In this document: positions 18,085-27,445 of the stretch, piece after piece
Layout of the letters: each line of letters opens with the position of its first letter
Numbering within the stretch: position 1 is the first letter of the stretch
NCBI RefSeq assembly: GCF_964031165.1
Contig: NZ_OZ035011.1
Location: forward strand, 1,106,001-1,170,000
Direction of reading: 5' to 3'
Origin: Rickettsiella endosymbiont of Rhagonycha lignosa
GTDB lineage: Bacteria > Pseudomonadota > Gammaproteobacteria > Diplorickettsiales > Diplorickettsiaceae
DNA: 64,000 nt
Position numbers and translations under genes: made by a program
The notes under the pieces: model-generated
Seen by the model: only the letters and a program-made list of their open reading frames with translations
The model's database searches: none
Told to the model about the DNA's origin: nothing

Positions 18085-21000
18085 ATGAACAAAAAAAACC
18101 GTGCCATTGACCCTATCGGCTGGAGTCTGCAAAACCCTTTCCCTGCGACAGTTGTCGTAGGAGAGCAATATGAAGCAGTCTATCAGCTCGTAAGTAACCT
18201 GCCTGCTCCGATGCCGGCCCCTTTAACGGTTACTTATACTGGAGGAAGTGATTTTACCGTTGAGGACCAATGCTCAAATCTCTTTCTTGTGCCAGGGCAA
18301 ACTTGTAACGTTACCGTTCGTTTTAGTCCTTCCACTACAGGCGTACAGCAATTTCAACTGACATTACATTACTTTAATGATGTCGTGCCGCTACCCGTAC
18401 AAACCATCACTGCCGAAGGCAGTACCCTGTTAATTGAAGGCAGTGTCACTCAAGCCTTACCCGCAACCACACTCGTTGATTCAGAGTATCCTGTCATTTT
18501 TACTTTTCAAAATATAGGCGGAAGTCCGGCCACTAATCTTGATCTCGAAAGCAGTTATCCCACCGGATTTACCGAAGAATCAGATACTTGCTCAGGAACT
18601 ACTTTAGCTGCTGGAGCAAGTTGTACCGTTCAAGGAAGCTTAATCCCTCCCAGTCCGGGCAGTTATACCGTTGCTGCAGCTTTAAACTATGCTGAAAGCC
18701 AAACACCGGCCTCGGTATCCACCAGTACCGACGCTATTGTGGTTGACGTGACGGGCAATGTCACCACTCCGCTACCCAGCATGACCGAGGTCGGCGATAG
18801 CTTTTCGGTCGTATTTGCCTATACCAATAACAGTCCAGTAGCCGCCACCGGTGTGACTATCACAACAGACTATCCACCAGGATTTACTCAGCAATCCGAT
18901 AACTGCACCGGCACACTCAATCCCCATTCCAGTTGTACCATCCAAGGAACCTTTATACCCGCAACCGCGGGTGATTTTACGGTGGGTGTTGAATTGGCCT
19001 ATGTCGAAGGCAGTCATCCTGTTCAACTAGCCACTAGCACAACCGCTGATGTGGGTGCCTTAGGCGTTACCGGTGATGTAACGACACGTTTACCGGCTGC
19101 CACTTCAATAGCTGTCAGTTATCCCGTGGTGTTTACCTACATCAATCAAGGTTCCGTACCCGCTACCGGTCTCAGCATAACGCCTAACTATCCAGCCGGC
19201 TTCACACCGCAATCCGACACCTGTACCGGGAGCTTAGCCGTTGGCGCGACCTGTACCGTGAAAGGAACGCTACTACCCGCAACGGCTGGCAATTACACGG
19301 TCGATGTTTCCTTAGCCTACGATCAAAGTCTCAACCCGGTGCCACTATCCACCGAAACAGCCGCGATTGTGGTGGATATTACGGGAACTGTCACCACCGA
19401 TTTACCGGAAATTACCTCACCCGACGACAGTTATCCGGTGATATTTAGCTATGAGAATAACAGCGCAGCGGACGCTAACGGTGTCGTAATAACGCCTAAT
19501 TACCCCAACGGATTTATAGAAACTGCGAATTCTTGTACAGATTCAACGACGCTTGAGGCTCATAGCAGCTGCTCCATAGAAGGTAGCTTTACTCCACCTA
19601 GCGAAGGTGATTACACGGTTGCAACCTCGTTGACGTATGCTGGAGGGGTAGCTCCTGTTCCACTCGAAACCTCTACCACAACCGTTGCGTTTGTGCTGAC
19701 CGGAGATGTCAGCATCCCTTTACCCTCTCCCACTGAGCTGGGTGAAAGTTATCCCGTGGAATTTACCTTCACGAATGAGAACCCATCACCTGCCACTAAT
19801 TTGCTGTTAACACCTGACTATCCGCCAGGCTTTGAAGAAACCACTAACACCTGTACAGATACTTTAGCGGCCAATGAATCTTGTGTCGTATCAGGAGATT
19901 TTATACCCAGTAGTACCACTGCACCCGAGCAACCTATTACTGTAAAAACAACCTTATCGTATGACCAAGGGGCAGATATCGTATTAGATACGAGTACAGA
20001 AGTTGAGAGTCAAGTGGCTATTTCAGGGAGTGTAACCGAAAGTTTACCACCCGTTGAGACGGCATCGACGACACCGCTGCCGGTCAGCTTTGAGTTTAGT
20101 AATTCCGGTAACGCACCCGCTACAGAATTAAATCTAACAACAAATTATCCAGATGAATTTACCCAAACTTCTAATACTTGCATAGGTAATCTAGCGCCTG
20201 ATGCAACTTGTGTGATAACAGGTGATTTAGATATTAGTGCAACCGGTAATTATTCAGTCAGTGTGACCTTAAACACCGATGAAGCTGCACCAGTGCCACT
20301 AAGCACTCAAACTTCGATAATCGCTGCCGAAGTAACCGGTTTAGTAGAGCAAGCCTTACCAGGCAGTACCGCCGTTGGAAATTCCTATCCTGTTACTTTC
20401 TTGTTTACCAATGAAGACGTAGTGGATGCAACTTCGGTTAATTTAGACACCAGCGCTTATCCTCCTGACTTCAACCAAACCTCAACGACTTGCGGAGCAA
20501 CCTTAACCGCAGGTGCCTCTTGTCAAGTAAAAGGGATACTCATACCAACAAGTGTAGGCCCGCAAACGGTAGGAATAATCTTTGAATACGCTGGCAATCC
20601 TGCTATTTCTTTATCGACATCCACTACGGTAGGTATGTTGGTTTTACAAGGTTTCGTACAACAAGGCCTTCCCGATGTAGCCGCTGTTAACACGGCTTAT
20701 CCCTTAATATTTAAATACACTAATCCCGGCCCTGGCGATGCTACCGGTTTGAGTATCACCCCCACTCTAGGCTTGGTCATTACCTCAGATACCTGTACTG
20801 GCCCACTCGTGGCGGGTGCTAGCTGTATAGTAGAAGCAAATTTTACGCCTACACAATTCGACGCTTATACCGTAGGTGTAACCTTATCCTATGATCAAGG
20901 CGAAGACATCCCTTTAAACACCTATACTGTCGTTGGCAATACTTATTTGCTAGCTGCGGGCGATGACGGAATTATGTACACTGCACCACACTGGACCGAC

Positions 21001-21834
21001 AAATGGACTAAGCGAAATATTTATTCCAACGCAAATGCAAGAGGCGTCGCTTTTAGCCCAACATTACAACTAAGTATTATAGTTGGACACTTTGTTAACC
21101 CAACCCCTACAAGTTTGCTGCTGGTTACGCCAGATGGAGTTAGCTATACAAGATACAGAACAATTCCCTCCTTTCTCCCAAGATATGCTATCTGGAATCC
21201 TGATCTTGCCCAATTTTTAGTAGGCGGTACAGAGGGAGGAATAACCACCAGTGTCGATGGTATAACCTGGGTGACTCAAACAAGTAATGTTACTAATGCC
21301 TTATATGGCGCTACCTGGAGTCCACAACAACGCCAATATGTGGTAGTAGGCGACAACGGTACTATTTTAACCAGCCCCAATGGTATTGATTGGCAATCGC
21401 AAATAAGTGGTGTGAGCGACAGATTAAAGAGTGTGGCATGGAGTCCAAGTTTGGGACTCTATGTTACCTGTACTGATAACACGCGTGTTTTGAATAGTGC
21501 TGATGGCATCACTTGGAGTAACCCAATCGAGATAGGGGGTGTCAATGCATCATGTGTGGTATGGTCTCCTGAGCTAGAAATATATTATTTAGTAGGGAGT
21601 TTCCAATTTCTTTACTACAGTAGTGATGGCCAGACATGGAAGGTCGGAGGGAATTCTAACGAGGCATCCATGTGGGCCACGGTTTGGTCTTCACGATACC
21701 GCAAATTTTATGCTGTGGGCGCCACCTACCACGTAGCTTATAGTAATGATGGCACATTTCTAAGGACCAAAAAGGTCGCGGGGTTCATTGGCGGCACTGC
21801 TTTCAGGGCCATAGCCGTAGGGGCCGTTCCTTAA
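18085..21834 (+). CDS. Giant Ig-like repeat protein with C-terminal propeller-like region (paralogue 2)
   Basis: A 1249-residue paralogue of the 12088-17412 product. It has the same N-terminal Ig-type domain (nearly identical for about 110 residues), then eight Ig-like repeats instead of thirteen, then the same kind of C-terminal propeller-like region. That region is clearly more diverged between the two proteins than the N-terminal repeats. The 525-residue size difference equals five repeats. Each repeat keeps its cysteine pair, and again no signal peptide is visible behind a good AAGGA site and ATG. Function is unknown; variation in repeat number and a diverged tip suggest a surface-exposed or host-facing protein, which is inference. 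Confidence 0.8.
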   Translation: MNKKNRAIDPIGWSLQNPFPATVVVGEQYEAVYQLVSNLPAPMPAPLTVTYTGGSDFTVEDQCSNLFLVPGQTCNVTVRFSPSTTGVQQFQLTLHYFNDVVPLPVQTITAEGSTLLIEGSVTQALPATTLVDSEYPVIFTFQNIGGSPATNLDLESSYPTGFTEESDTCSGTTLAAGASCTVQGSLIPPSPGSYTVAAALNYAESQTPASVSTSTDAIVVDVTGNVTTPLPSMTEVGDSFSVVFAYTNNSPVAATGVTITTDYPPGFTQQSDNCTGTLNPHSSCTIQGTFIPATAGDFTVGVELAYVEGSHPVQLATSTTADVGALGVTGDVTTRLPAATSIAVSYPVVFTYINQGSVPATGLSITPNYPAGFTPQSDTCTGSLAVGATCTVKGTLLPATAGNYTVDVSLAYDQSLNPVPLSTETAAIVVDITGTVTTDLPEITSPDDSYPVIFSYENNSAADANGVVITPNYPNGFIETANSCTDSTTLEAHSSCSIEGSFTPPSEGDYTVATSLTYAGGVAPVPLETSTTTVAFVLTGDVSIPLPSPTELGESYPVEFTFTNENPSPATNLLLTPDYPPGFEETTNTCTDTLAANESCVVSGDFIPSSTTAPEQPITVKTTLSYDQGADIVLDTSTEVESQVAISGSVTESLPPVETASTTPLPVSFEFSNSGNAPATELNLTTNYPDEFTQTSNTCIGNLAPDATCVITGDLDISATGNYSVSVTLNTDEAAPVPLSTQTSIIAAEVTGLVEQALPGSTAVGNSYPVTFLFTNEDVVDATSVNLDTSAYPPDFNQTSTTCGATLTAGASCQVKGILIPTSVGPQTVGIIFEYAGNPAISLSTSTTVGMLVLQGFVQQGLPDVAAVNTAYPLIFKYTNPGPGDATGLSITPTLGLVITSDTCTGPLVAGASCIVEANFTPTQFDAYTVGVTLSYDQGEDIPLNTYTVVGNTYLLAAGDDGIMYTAPHWTDKWTKRNIYSNANARGVAFSPTLQLSIIVGHFVNPTPTSLLLVTPDGVSYTRYRTIPSFLPRYAIWNPDLAQFLVGGTEGGITTSVDGITWVTQTSNVTNALYGATWSPQQRQYVVVGDNGTILTSPNGIDWQSQISGVSDRLKSVAWSPSLGLYVTCTDNTRVLNSADGITWSNPIEIGGVNASCVVWSPELEIYYLVGSFQFLYYSSDGQTWKVGGNSNEASMWATVWSSRYRKFYAVGATYHVAYSNDGTFLRTKKVAGFIGGTAFRAIAVGAVP
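18445..19380 (+). repeat. 936-bp coding repeat, copy 3 of 3 (Ig-like repeats 1-3 of paralogue 2)
   Basis: Third copy of the block at 12448-13383, offset by 5997 bp. Collinear identity with the first gene begins upstream, near the ribosome binding site (about 12071 against 18068). It switches after this block from the first gene's repeat 3 to its repeat 9, so the two genes differ by a five-repeat block. Confidence 0.9.
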
Positions 21835-21871
21835 ATTGACAAGTTTTGGCTAGCTTAGCTATTACAGATTT

Positions 21872-21907
21872 AAAGGTAATGTTAGCACATTAACATTACC
21901 TTTTCTT
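21872..21907 (+). terminator. Rho-independent terminator of the second giant repeat gene
   Basis: AAAGGTAATGTTA (21872-21884) and TAACATTACCTTT (21891-21903) form a perfect 13-bp stem with a 6-nt loop, followed by TTCTT. It lies 38 bp after the stop codon. It resembles the terminator of paralogue 1 in position and core (GTAATGT against ATAATGT). Confidence 0.85.
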
Positions 21908-22117
21908 AATCCTTTAATCCTGCGCTTTTCACTTGGTTTTTATCCATTGCTTATTGGTCAATAAAGCAACAACATAGAGTTGCTTTCCTCGCAAATTCAG
22001 CAAAGTGAATTACACTATAAATTGAGTCGCCAAAAAAATTGACCATTTAGGAATGCACTCCGATTGCTTTCCACAGAGTAAACTTTGTACAAATACTAAA
22101 TAAAAGGATAAGCTCGT

Positions 22118-23455
22118 ATGAAATTAAAAATGCTATTTTTTTTCTTCCTCACCTGTTCTTTATTAGGTTTTAGTACTTCACCTTTTTCTGGCCAAGTTAA
22201 AGCACCCGCTTCCCCAGAAGATAAACTTTCTCAAGATGTATTACGTTTTAATCGCGAGTTAGAAATTATCAAAAATGAGTACGTCAAAAAAACTTCCGAA
22301 CATGAGCTATTACAAAATGCGATGCAAGGCATGGCGAGCGGCCTGGATCCGCATTCAAGTTTTTTAGATGCCGACGATTTAAAAGATTTACAAACGGCTA
22401 CCACCGGCGAATTCAGTGGTTTAGGACTCGAAGTGGGCATGGAAGAAGGATTATTACGTGTCGTAACCCCGATTGATGATGGGCCTGCACAAAAAGCGGG
22501 CATTAAACCAGGAGATTGGATAGTACGCATTAATAATTTGCCCATTCAAGGCTTAAGTTTACGCGAAGCCGTCAGAAAAATGCGTGGCGAAAAAGGCAGC
22601 TCCATACAATTGACTTTAGTCAGACAAGGTCAACATAAACCACTCTTAGTTAATTTAAAACGCAATATTATCCGGATACAAAGCATCAAAGGACACTTGT
22701 TAGAACCTGATTATGCGTATATCCGCATTAATAGTTTTCAGTCCAGCACACGTCATGATTTAGATCAAATGATCGCAAAATTACAACACCAGCAAAAAAC
22801 ACCAATTAAAGGTATAGTACTGGATTTAAGAAACAATCCCGGAGGATTATTAACCTCAGCGGCAGATGTCACCAATGCTTTTCTTGATAATAAAAAAATG
22901 CTTTATAATCAAGTAATTGTTTTTACGCAAGGCCAATCATCCGAAGCGAATATGAAAATTACTGCCAAACCGAATAATCAAATTTATGCAGGCACATTAG
23001 TGGTTTTGATTAATCAGGGTAGTGCATCCGGCGCTGAAATCGTCGCCGGGGCATTACAAGATAACAAACGCGCCATTATTTTAGGGACAAAAAGTTTTGG
23101 CAAAGGTTCGGTGCAAACGGTTATTCCGTTAGATGAAACAACCGCATTAAAATTAACCACTGCATTGTATTACACGCCTTCAGGTCGATCGATTCAAGCT
23201 TCCGGTATCTCGCCTGATATTACATTGGATGAATTGAAGATAAATTCCTTGAGCGAAAATCCGGCTGAGCCTATCTATCTCCATGAATCAGAGTTAAAAG
23301 GACATTTAAAAAATGGTAATAATAGTGAAAAAACTATTTTTTCATCCACAACAAGTAGCAACAATGATTTAGTAAAAAATGATTATCAGTTATTTGTCGC
23401 ATTAAACTTATTAAAAAGCATAGTAGTCTTGCAAAATAGCAAAAATTCAGTATAA
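22118..23455 (+). CDS. ctpA: Carboxyl-terminal processing protease (S41 family, CtpA type)
   Basis: Periplasmic serine protease that trims or degrades proteins from the C-terminus. A signal peptide is evident (MKLKMLFFFFLTCSLLGFS). The PDZ domain lies at about residues 98-180 (GLGLEVGMEEGLLRV, GPAQKAGIKPGDWIVRIN). The S41 catalytic domain carries the Ser-Lys dyad: Ser304 in GSASGAEIVAGALQD and Lys329 in TKSFGKGSVQTV. The length of 445 aa is usual. An AAAAGGA site lies about 10 nt before the ATG. The preceding 283 bp hold the terminator at 21872-21907 and an AT-rich stretch that probably carries its promoter. It stands alone in its orientation. Confidence 0.95.
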   Translation: MKLKMLFFFFLTCSLLGFSTSPFSGQVKAPASPEDKLSQDVLRFNRELEIIKNEYVKKTSEHELLQNAMQGMASGLDPHSSFLDADDLKDLQTATTGEFSGLGLEVGMEEGLLRVVTPIDDGPAQKAGIKPGDWIVRINNLPIQGLSLREAVRKMRGEKGSSIQLTLVRQGQHKPLLVNLKRNIIRIQSIKGHLLEPDYAYIRINSFQSSTRHDLDQMIAKLQHQQKTPIKGIVLDLRNNPGGLLTSAADVTNAFLDNKKMLYNQVIVFTQGQSSEANMKITAKPNNQIYAGTLVVLINQGSASGAEIVAGALQDNKRAIILGTKSFGKGSVQTVIPLDETTALKLTTALYYTPSGRSIQASGISPDITLDELKINSLSENPAEPIYLHESELKGHLKNGNNSEKTIFSSTTSSNNDLVKNDYQLFVALNLLKSIVVLQNSKNSV

Positions 23456-23496
23456 GTCCAACTTTTTAGATTTCTCGGAATAATAAATCAATTTTT

Positions 23497-24105
23497 TTAT
23501 ATTTTACATTTAGGTTGTAAATTTCCATTGTTTTCATAACTATTCGCACGCGATCTTGTTTCCGGACTTTCTATAGCAAATATATTTAGCACATTTAGTA
23601 TAGGTGCGAATGAGACCGATTTCTTCCTTTTTTGAAAGCTTCCCGGTTGATTATCAACGGATGACGTATCCACACAATCAATAGTAGTCGTTTTAATTTG
23701 ATATTTTTCGGCTAATGAATTTCTCAATAGATTCAAATTAAGTTTTAACCTAAATAATTCATCTTTACAGCTATCATAAATATCATCATATCTTGCAGAT
23801 ATTTCCAACGGGCAACTCTGCATATTTATTACATACATGCATTTTATCAAGCAAATACAGCAAATAATTACTATAGGAACAAATACAGCCAGCGAATACA
23901 TACAACCAACAGCTGAACTTACCAATAAAGTAAAAAATAGCATTGATAAAATCAAATTTTTTTTATTATTCGGGGGTTCTTGGTATTCTTCAGAAAAAAA
24001 ATTAAAATTTTCGTGAAAAACTCGTTTTATCTCTAGAATATCTTCGGGACTCAGCTTGTGGATATGACGCAAAATATAATATATTTTAAAGATTCTGTAA
24101 TACAC
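23497..24105 (-). CDS. Unknown protein with a membrane hairpin
   Basis: A 202-residue protein of unknown function. A basic, aromatic-rich N-terminus (KIYYILRHIHKLSPEDI) is followed by two adjacent membrane segments at about residues 50-88 (LILSMLFFTLLVSSAVGCMYSLAVFVPIVIICCICLI). The C-terminal part is soluble and polar and includes KRKKSVSFAP. The assigned start is a GTG at 24105, since a stop lies three codons upstream; there is no convincing ribosome binding site. A short overlapping frame (24051-24209) opens with ATG just upstream, so the real 5' end may involve a frameshift. It lies downstream of the Tc toxin operon on the same strand (198-bp gap). The two-TM plus polar-tail layout recurs in the product of 44304-44990. 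Confidence 0.45.
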   Translation of the reverse strand: MYYRIFKIYYILRHIHKLSPEDILEIKRVFHENFNFFSEEYQEPPNNKKNLILSMLFFTLLVSSAVGCMYSLAVFVPIVIICCICLIKCMYVINMQSCPLEISARYDDIYDSCKDELFRLKLNLNLLRNSLAEKYQIKTTTIDCVDTSSVDNQPGSFQKRKKSVSFAPILNVLNIFAIESPETRSRANSYENNGNLQPKCKI

Positions 24106-24209
24106 GATGAGTCAAACATCAAGGGAAAATATTTCGCATTAATCCTACATTCAGAAAAATTATTCGCCATAGCGATTAAATCCATGTTGCTCATTTGTTC
24201 TTCTTGCAT
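24051..24209 (-). CDS. Short ORF overlapping the 5' end of the unknown membrane-protein gene
   Basis: A 52-codon frame that opens with ATG at 24209 (MQEEQMSNMDLIAMANNF) and ends at 24051, overlapping the GTG-started frame below it by 55 bp in another register. A GAAGA stretch lies before the ATG. It could be a leader, or the displaced N-terminus of the neighbouring gene after a frameshift. The sequence alone does not decide, and it may not be expressed. Confidence 0.2.
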   Translation of the reverse strand: MQEEQMSNMDLIAMANNFSECRINAKYFPLMFDSSCITESLKYIIFCVISTS

Positions 24210-24302
24210 AATATTCTTCGTAAAATAAAGTCATCCCTTAACATTAGCTAATTAATCTTCATGCTAAGCTCTGTTAACTTGCAGCACTATTATAAAAACA
24301 AA

Positions 24303-27300
24303 TCAAGCAAGTGACTCATAAAGCGTCGCACCGCTAATAGCCACATCCCTAGCGACTCTAGAGCCGAAATAACGTATTCCCCAGCGGCTGGTATAATCCA
24401 AGGCACTAGTCATTATTAAGTTGAGCAGACCCCCAAGTTGGCCCATACGTGTATTAAAATGGGTATCCGACGTGTGCACTAACGCAGTCCCAACGCCACC
24501 GATAGCGGCTCCGGTCGCGCTACCGGTCCATTCCCATGTACCACCCAATCCACCTGCATCATTACTGCTTTTAAACCAAGTTGCAAACCAGCCCGCCACC
24601 TTCTTCCCTGCAACCTTACCCACGAATTGGCTAACAAAGTTGTCTTTCCCCACAAAATTGATGAAAGATGAAACGCCCTGCGCCACTAGAGGCCTGCCTA
24701 TTCTTTGATAAGCATACGCGGTAGCAATGCTGGTAACATTGTCGGCCAGCCGGCCTAGACTACCACCGAGAAAACTACCCAGCGCCGCGTTATTACCCGC
24801 CTCTGCACTCCATGATGTACCTGTCAAAAATCCACCTGCGCCTCCGAATCCACCCGCAGAAACTCGCATTGCTGTGCTGGTTCCACTTCCCCCGATAATA
24901 TCTACCATACCTAAACCGGTGCCGGCTCCATGCGCTCCACCGGCTCCTCGATCCGCGTCACCAACCGCGTATCCTAAATAACCAAATGAACCTCCAAAAG
25001 CCCCAGCAAGCACTAAGCTTCCAGTACTTGCACCATGCAGCCGAGCAGTTCCTACTGCGATAGTAGCCCCCATAGCAATATTTACCGCTGGCGATTTATC
25101 TTGAGCAAATCTTGCAAAAATTGCGGTCATCTTGCTGGTGATTCTATCTAAATTCCATCCAGCAATAGCACCGATTAATGCAGCCCCGCCAAGGACGGCG
25201 AGTGTCACAATGACAGAAGCTCCAGCCGTACCAACAATTAACCCCGCAATACCTGCTAATGCCAGCCCACCCATAACTGCCAGGGTGATCTTTTTAGCTT
25301 GAGCAAAAGAACTGGCTGCGTCCTTCTTGGTAATTTTACGCACCAGGTAGGTAGCCAGCCAGTAAATATCCCTAAAGCGATTTTCCTTCGCCTGACCATC
25401 CGCATCTGTGTAGAGAATAGGATTATTCGCCACCATTCCATACAAATTAAGCCCATCCCCTGTCCCTGCCGGATCGGGACTCAACCATCGCCCTTCCGTG
25501 GATAGATAATATCGGGATCCATAATAATACAATCCGGTTAAATCACGTTCTTTTCCAGAGTAGCGGATAAATTTATAATCCGCTTCGGTTTGACTACTTG
25601 CCGCCCAGAGTGCAGTCCCACCATAGGGATAAAACTCTTCCAAACTGATAACACGACCCACATTGTCCAACTCTAAACTACGATTGCCGGTTTCACTGCT
25701 ATAGTTATAACGTATTTGATCATTAGGAATACCTTCAGGTTGGCCGACTTGCCAGTGCAATACCCGTACTTGCGCTTGACCCGCCTCACCCACAGTAATT
25801 ACCTGTAGGCTTTCTTTCATTGTTTCACCGGATTGACGGGTACGCAGCTCTAACCCTGGAAGATAACAGACTTGTCGAGTTTGCAGCGTATTACCATTGG
25901 GCTGTTGGCTAATTTTTAGCCTACGCTGGCCCTGAGCATCATAGGTATAGCGCTCAATAGTGGACTGACTATCACCATTCACTATCTCTACCTGATCCAA
26001 CTCGCCTCGGCCTGTCCAGTGCAACGATTGACCTAATCGTTGCACTTGCTGACCTGCTTTATCAAACAAACTGTCTATGTTTGCTGGGTTGCCTGCCAGT
26101 GTGCTAAGTACTGCCCGATTGCTACGATCCGATACGCTAATGTGGGTGGTATAGTTATTCGTGGTTGCGGGAGCACTATGCCGAAATTGAGTAAGATTCC
26201 CTCCTCGGTCATAGGCATAAGTGCGAGTATAGTTAGTATAAGTACTATTATCGGTTGGCAAGGGAATTAAGGGTGCAGGCAACTTGTAGTCTTGTTGACC
26301 TATATTCGCCATCTCGCGCCCGGACCCGCTAATAAGTTGATATAAACTGTCATAGATATAATTGCTAGCCGCATCCACTTTCTGATTGCGCCAGAAACGC
26401 GTAACCCCCACAACATTATGAACACTGAGTACATTACCTACCGCATCATATGCATAACGCATATCCTGTAATATTTTTGCACCGAGCGCATGACCACGCG
26501 GACGTTCAATCTTGCTAGCTAGCAAGCGCTGACTCTCTGGCTCATAGGTGTAGCTAGCAATGACTCCATTCCCATATTCTTCATGCAATTTTTGACCCAT
26601 TGCCGAATAACTTAAAGACCTAACAATGATTTGCTCAGCTTGTCCTTTCTGTGTCAACCAGCTAGCACATAACAGACCTGCCACATTATAAGCCCATCGT
26701 TGAAGATTATCTTTGGCGTCCCTTTGAGTTAATAAGGCCCCGGTGGCATTAGTGGTCGTTTGCGTCGTAAAAACATCCGTACTCAGTTGATCACTCCAAA
26801 CGAATTCATCGTCTCCTTGCCAATCCGCATTCGTATCGGCTTTCAGTAACTGCTGAGTAATTAACTGCGGAGTATCTGTCAATAAAACACGGTTGATTTG
26901 CATCAGTCCGGCGGTATCATAATGACGAATACACTGACCAACCAAGTTTTGGTTTTTCTCGGTCTGACTGTTACCCGCCCAAACTAAGCGCTCTGTAATT
27001 CGAGCAGGCTTATCCTTCACCTGTTCATGAATGCTCAATAGTCGTCCCAGCTGTGTATCCGTCTCATATTGATAGGTTTGGGTTATCCCCAGCGCATTGA
27101 TACTGAACATCGGTCGACCTGCAATATCATTCAATGTCATTGAGGTACCAGAATCTGCACTCTCAGTACGCAAAACCTCGCCACTGAGAGCGGTACAATA
27201 GACAAAATTGGGCTGGATCGATTGATTAGACTGCATGAGTTCGAAGAATCTTGGATCAATGCTGTGGGTTAACTGTCCATAGACATTGAACCGATGGCGG

Positions 27301-27434
27301 ATAATCCGTTCATCAGTTATTACTGGCGTATCAGGGTGACGATGATAGCGAATTTCCCGAACTATTTGTCCGCGGTTGTCGACAACGGAAACCTCTGGAG
27401 TTTTTTCATATAAACTATAGTCAACCCGATCCAT
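24303..27434 (-). CDS. tccC: Tc toxin subunit C (RHS-repeat protein with unrecognised C-terminal effector domain)
   Basis: TcC forms a hollow shell with TcB and carries the toxic enzyme as a C-terminal tail that it cuts off itself. The 1043 residues open with the TccC-type phrase VVDNRGQIVREIRYHRHPDT and contain many YD/RHS repeats (YAYDAVGNVL, YTYDAQGQRR, YAYDRGGNLTQF). They reach the RHS core signature at about 640-680: SGKERDLTGLYYYGSRYY, WLSPDPAGTGDGLNLYG, NNPILYTDADG. The paired aspartates there match the autoproteolysis site. The remaining 363 residues are the variable effector: a hydrophobic Gly/Ala-rich stretch, a very Gly-rich middle and a mixed C-terminus. They match no toxin family I recognise. 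AAAAGGA precedes the ATG; the gene is 11 bp after tcB. Confidence 0.93.
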   Translation of the reverse strand: MDRVDYSLYEKTPEVSVVDNRGQIVREIRYHRHPDTPVITDERIIRHRFNVYGQLTHSIDPRFFELMQSNQSIQPNFVYCTALSGEVLRTESADSGTSMTLNDIAGRPMFSINALGITQTYQYETDTQLGRLLSIHEQVKDKPARITERLVWAGNSQTEKNQNLVGQCIRHYDTAGLMQINRVLLTDTPQLITQQLLKADTNADWQGDDEFVWSDQLSTDVFTTQTTTNATGALLTQRDAKDNLQRWAYNVAGLLCASWLTQKGQAEQIIVRSLSYSAMGQKLHEEYGNGVIASYTYEPESQRLLASKIERPRGHALGAKILQDMRYAYDAVGNVLSVHNVVGVTRFWRNQKVDAASNYIYDSLYQLISGSGREMANIGQQDYKLPAPLIPLPTDNSTYTNYTRTYAYDRGGNLTQFRHSAPATTNNYTTHISVSDRSNRAVLSTLAGNPANIDSLFDKAGQQVQRLGQSLHWTGRGELDQVEIVNGDSQSTIERYTYDAQGQRRLKISQQPNGNTLQTRQVCYLPGLELRTRQSGETMKESLQVITVGEAGQAQVRVLHWQVGQPEGIPNDQIRYNYSSETGNRSLELDNVGRVISLEEFYPYGGTALWAASSQTEADYKFIRYSGKERDLTGLYYYGSRYYLSTEGRWLSPDPAGTGDGLNLYGMVANNPILYTDADGQAKENRFRDIYWLATYLVRKITKKDAASSFAQAKKITLAVMGGLALAGIAGLIVGTAGASVIVTLAVLGGAALIGAIAGWNLDRITSKMTAIFARFAQDKSPAVNIAMGATIAVGTARLHGASTGSLVLAGAFGGSFGYLGYAVGDADRGAGGAHGAGTGLGMVDIIGGSGTSTAMRVSAGGFGGAGGFLTGTSWSAEAGNNAALGSFLGGSLGRLADNVTSIATAYAYQRIGRPLVAQGVSSFINFVGKDNFVSQFVGKVAGKKVAGWFATWFKSSNDAGGLGGTWEWTGSATGAAIGGVGTALVHTSDTHFNTRMGQLGGLLNLIMTSALDYTSRWGIRYFGSRVARDVAISGATLYESLA

Positions 27435-27445
27435 ACGTAATCCTT

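Noticed and set aside
12418-21000. Regular repeats at first glance like a CRISPR or satellite array
   Set aside because: The period is about 315 bp, it stays in frame, and it encodes Ig-like protein domains with substitutions at wobble positions; there are no short repeats with unique spacers.
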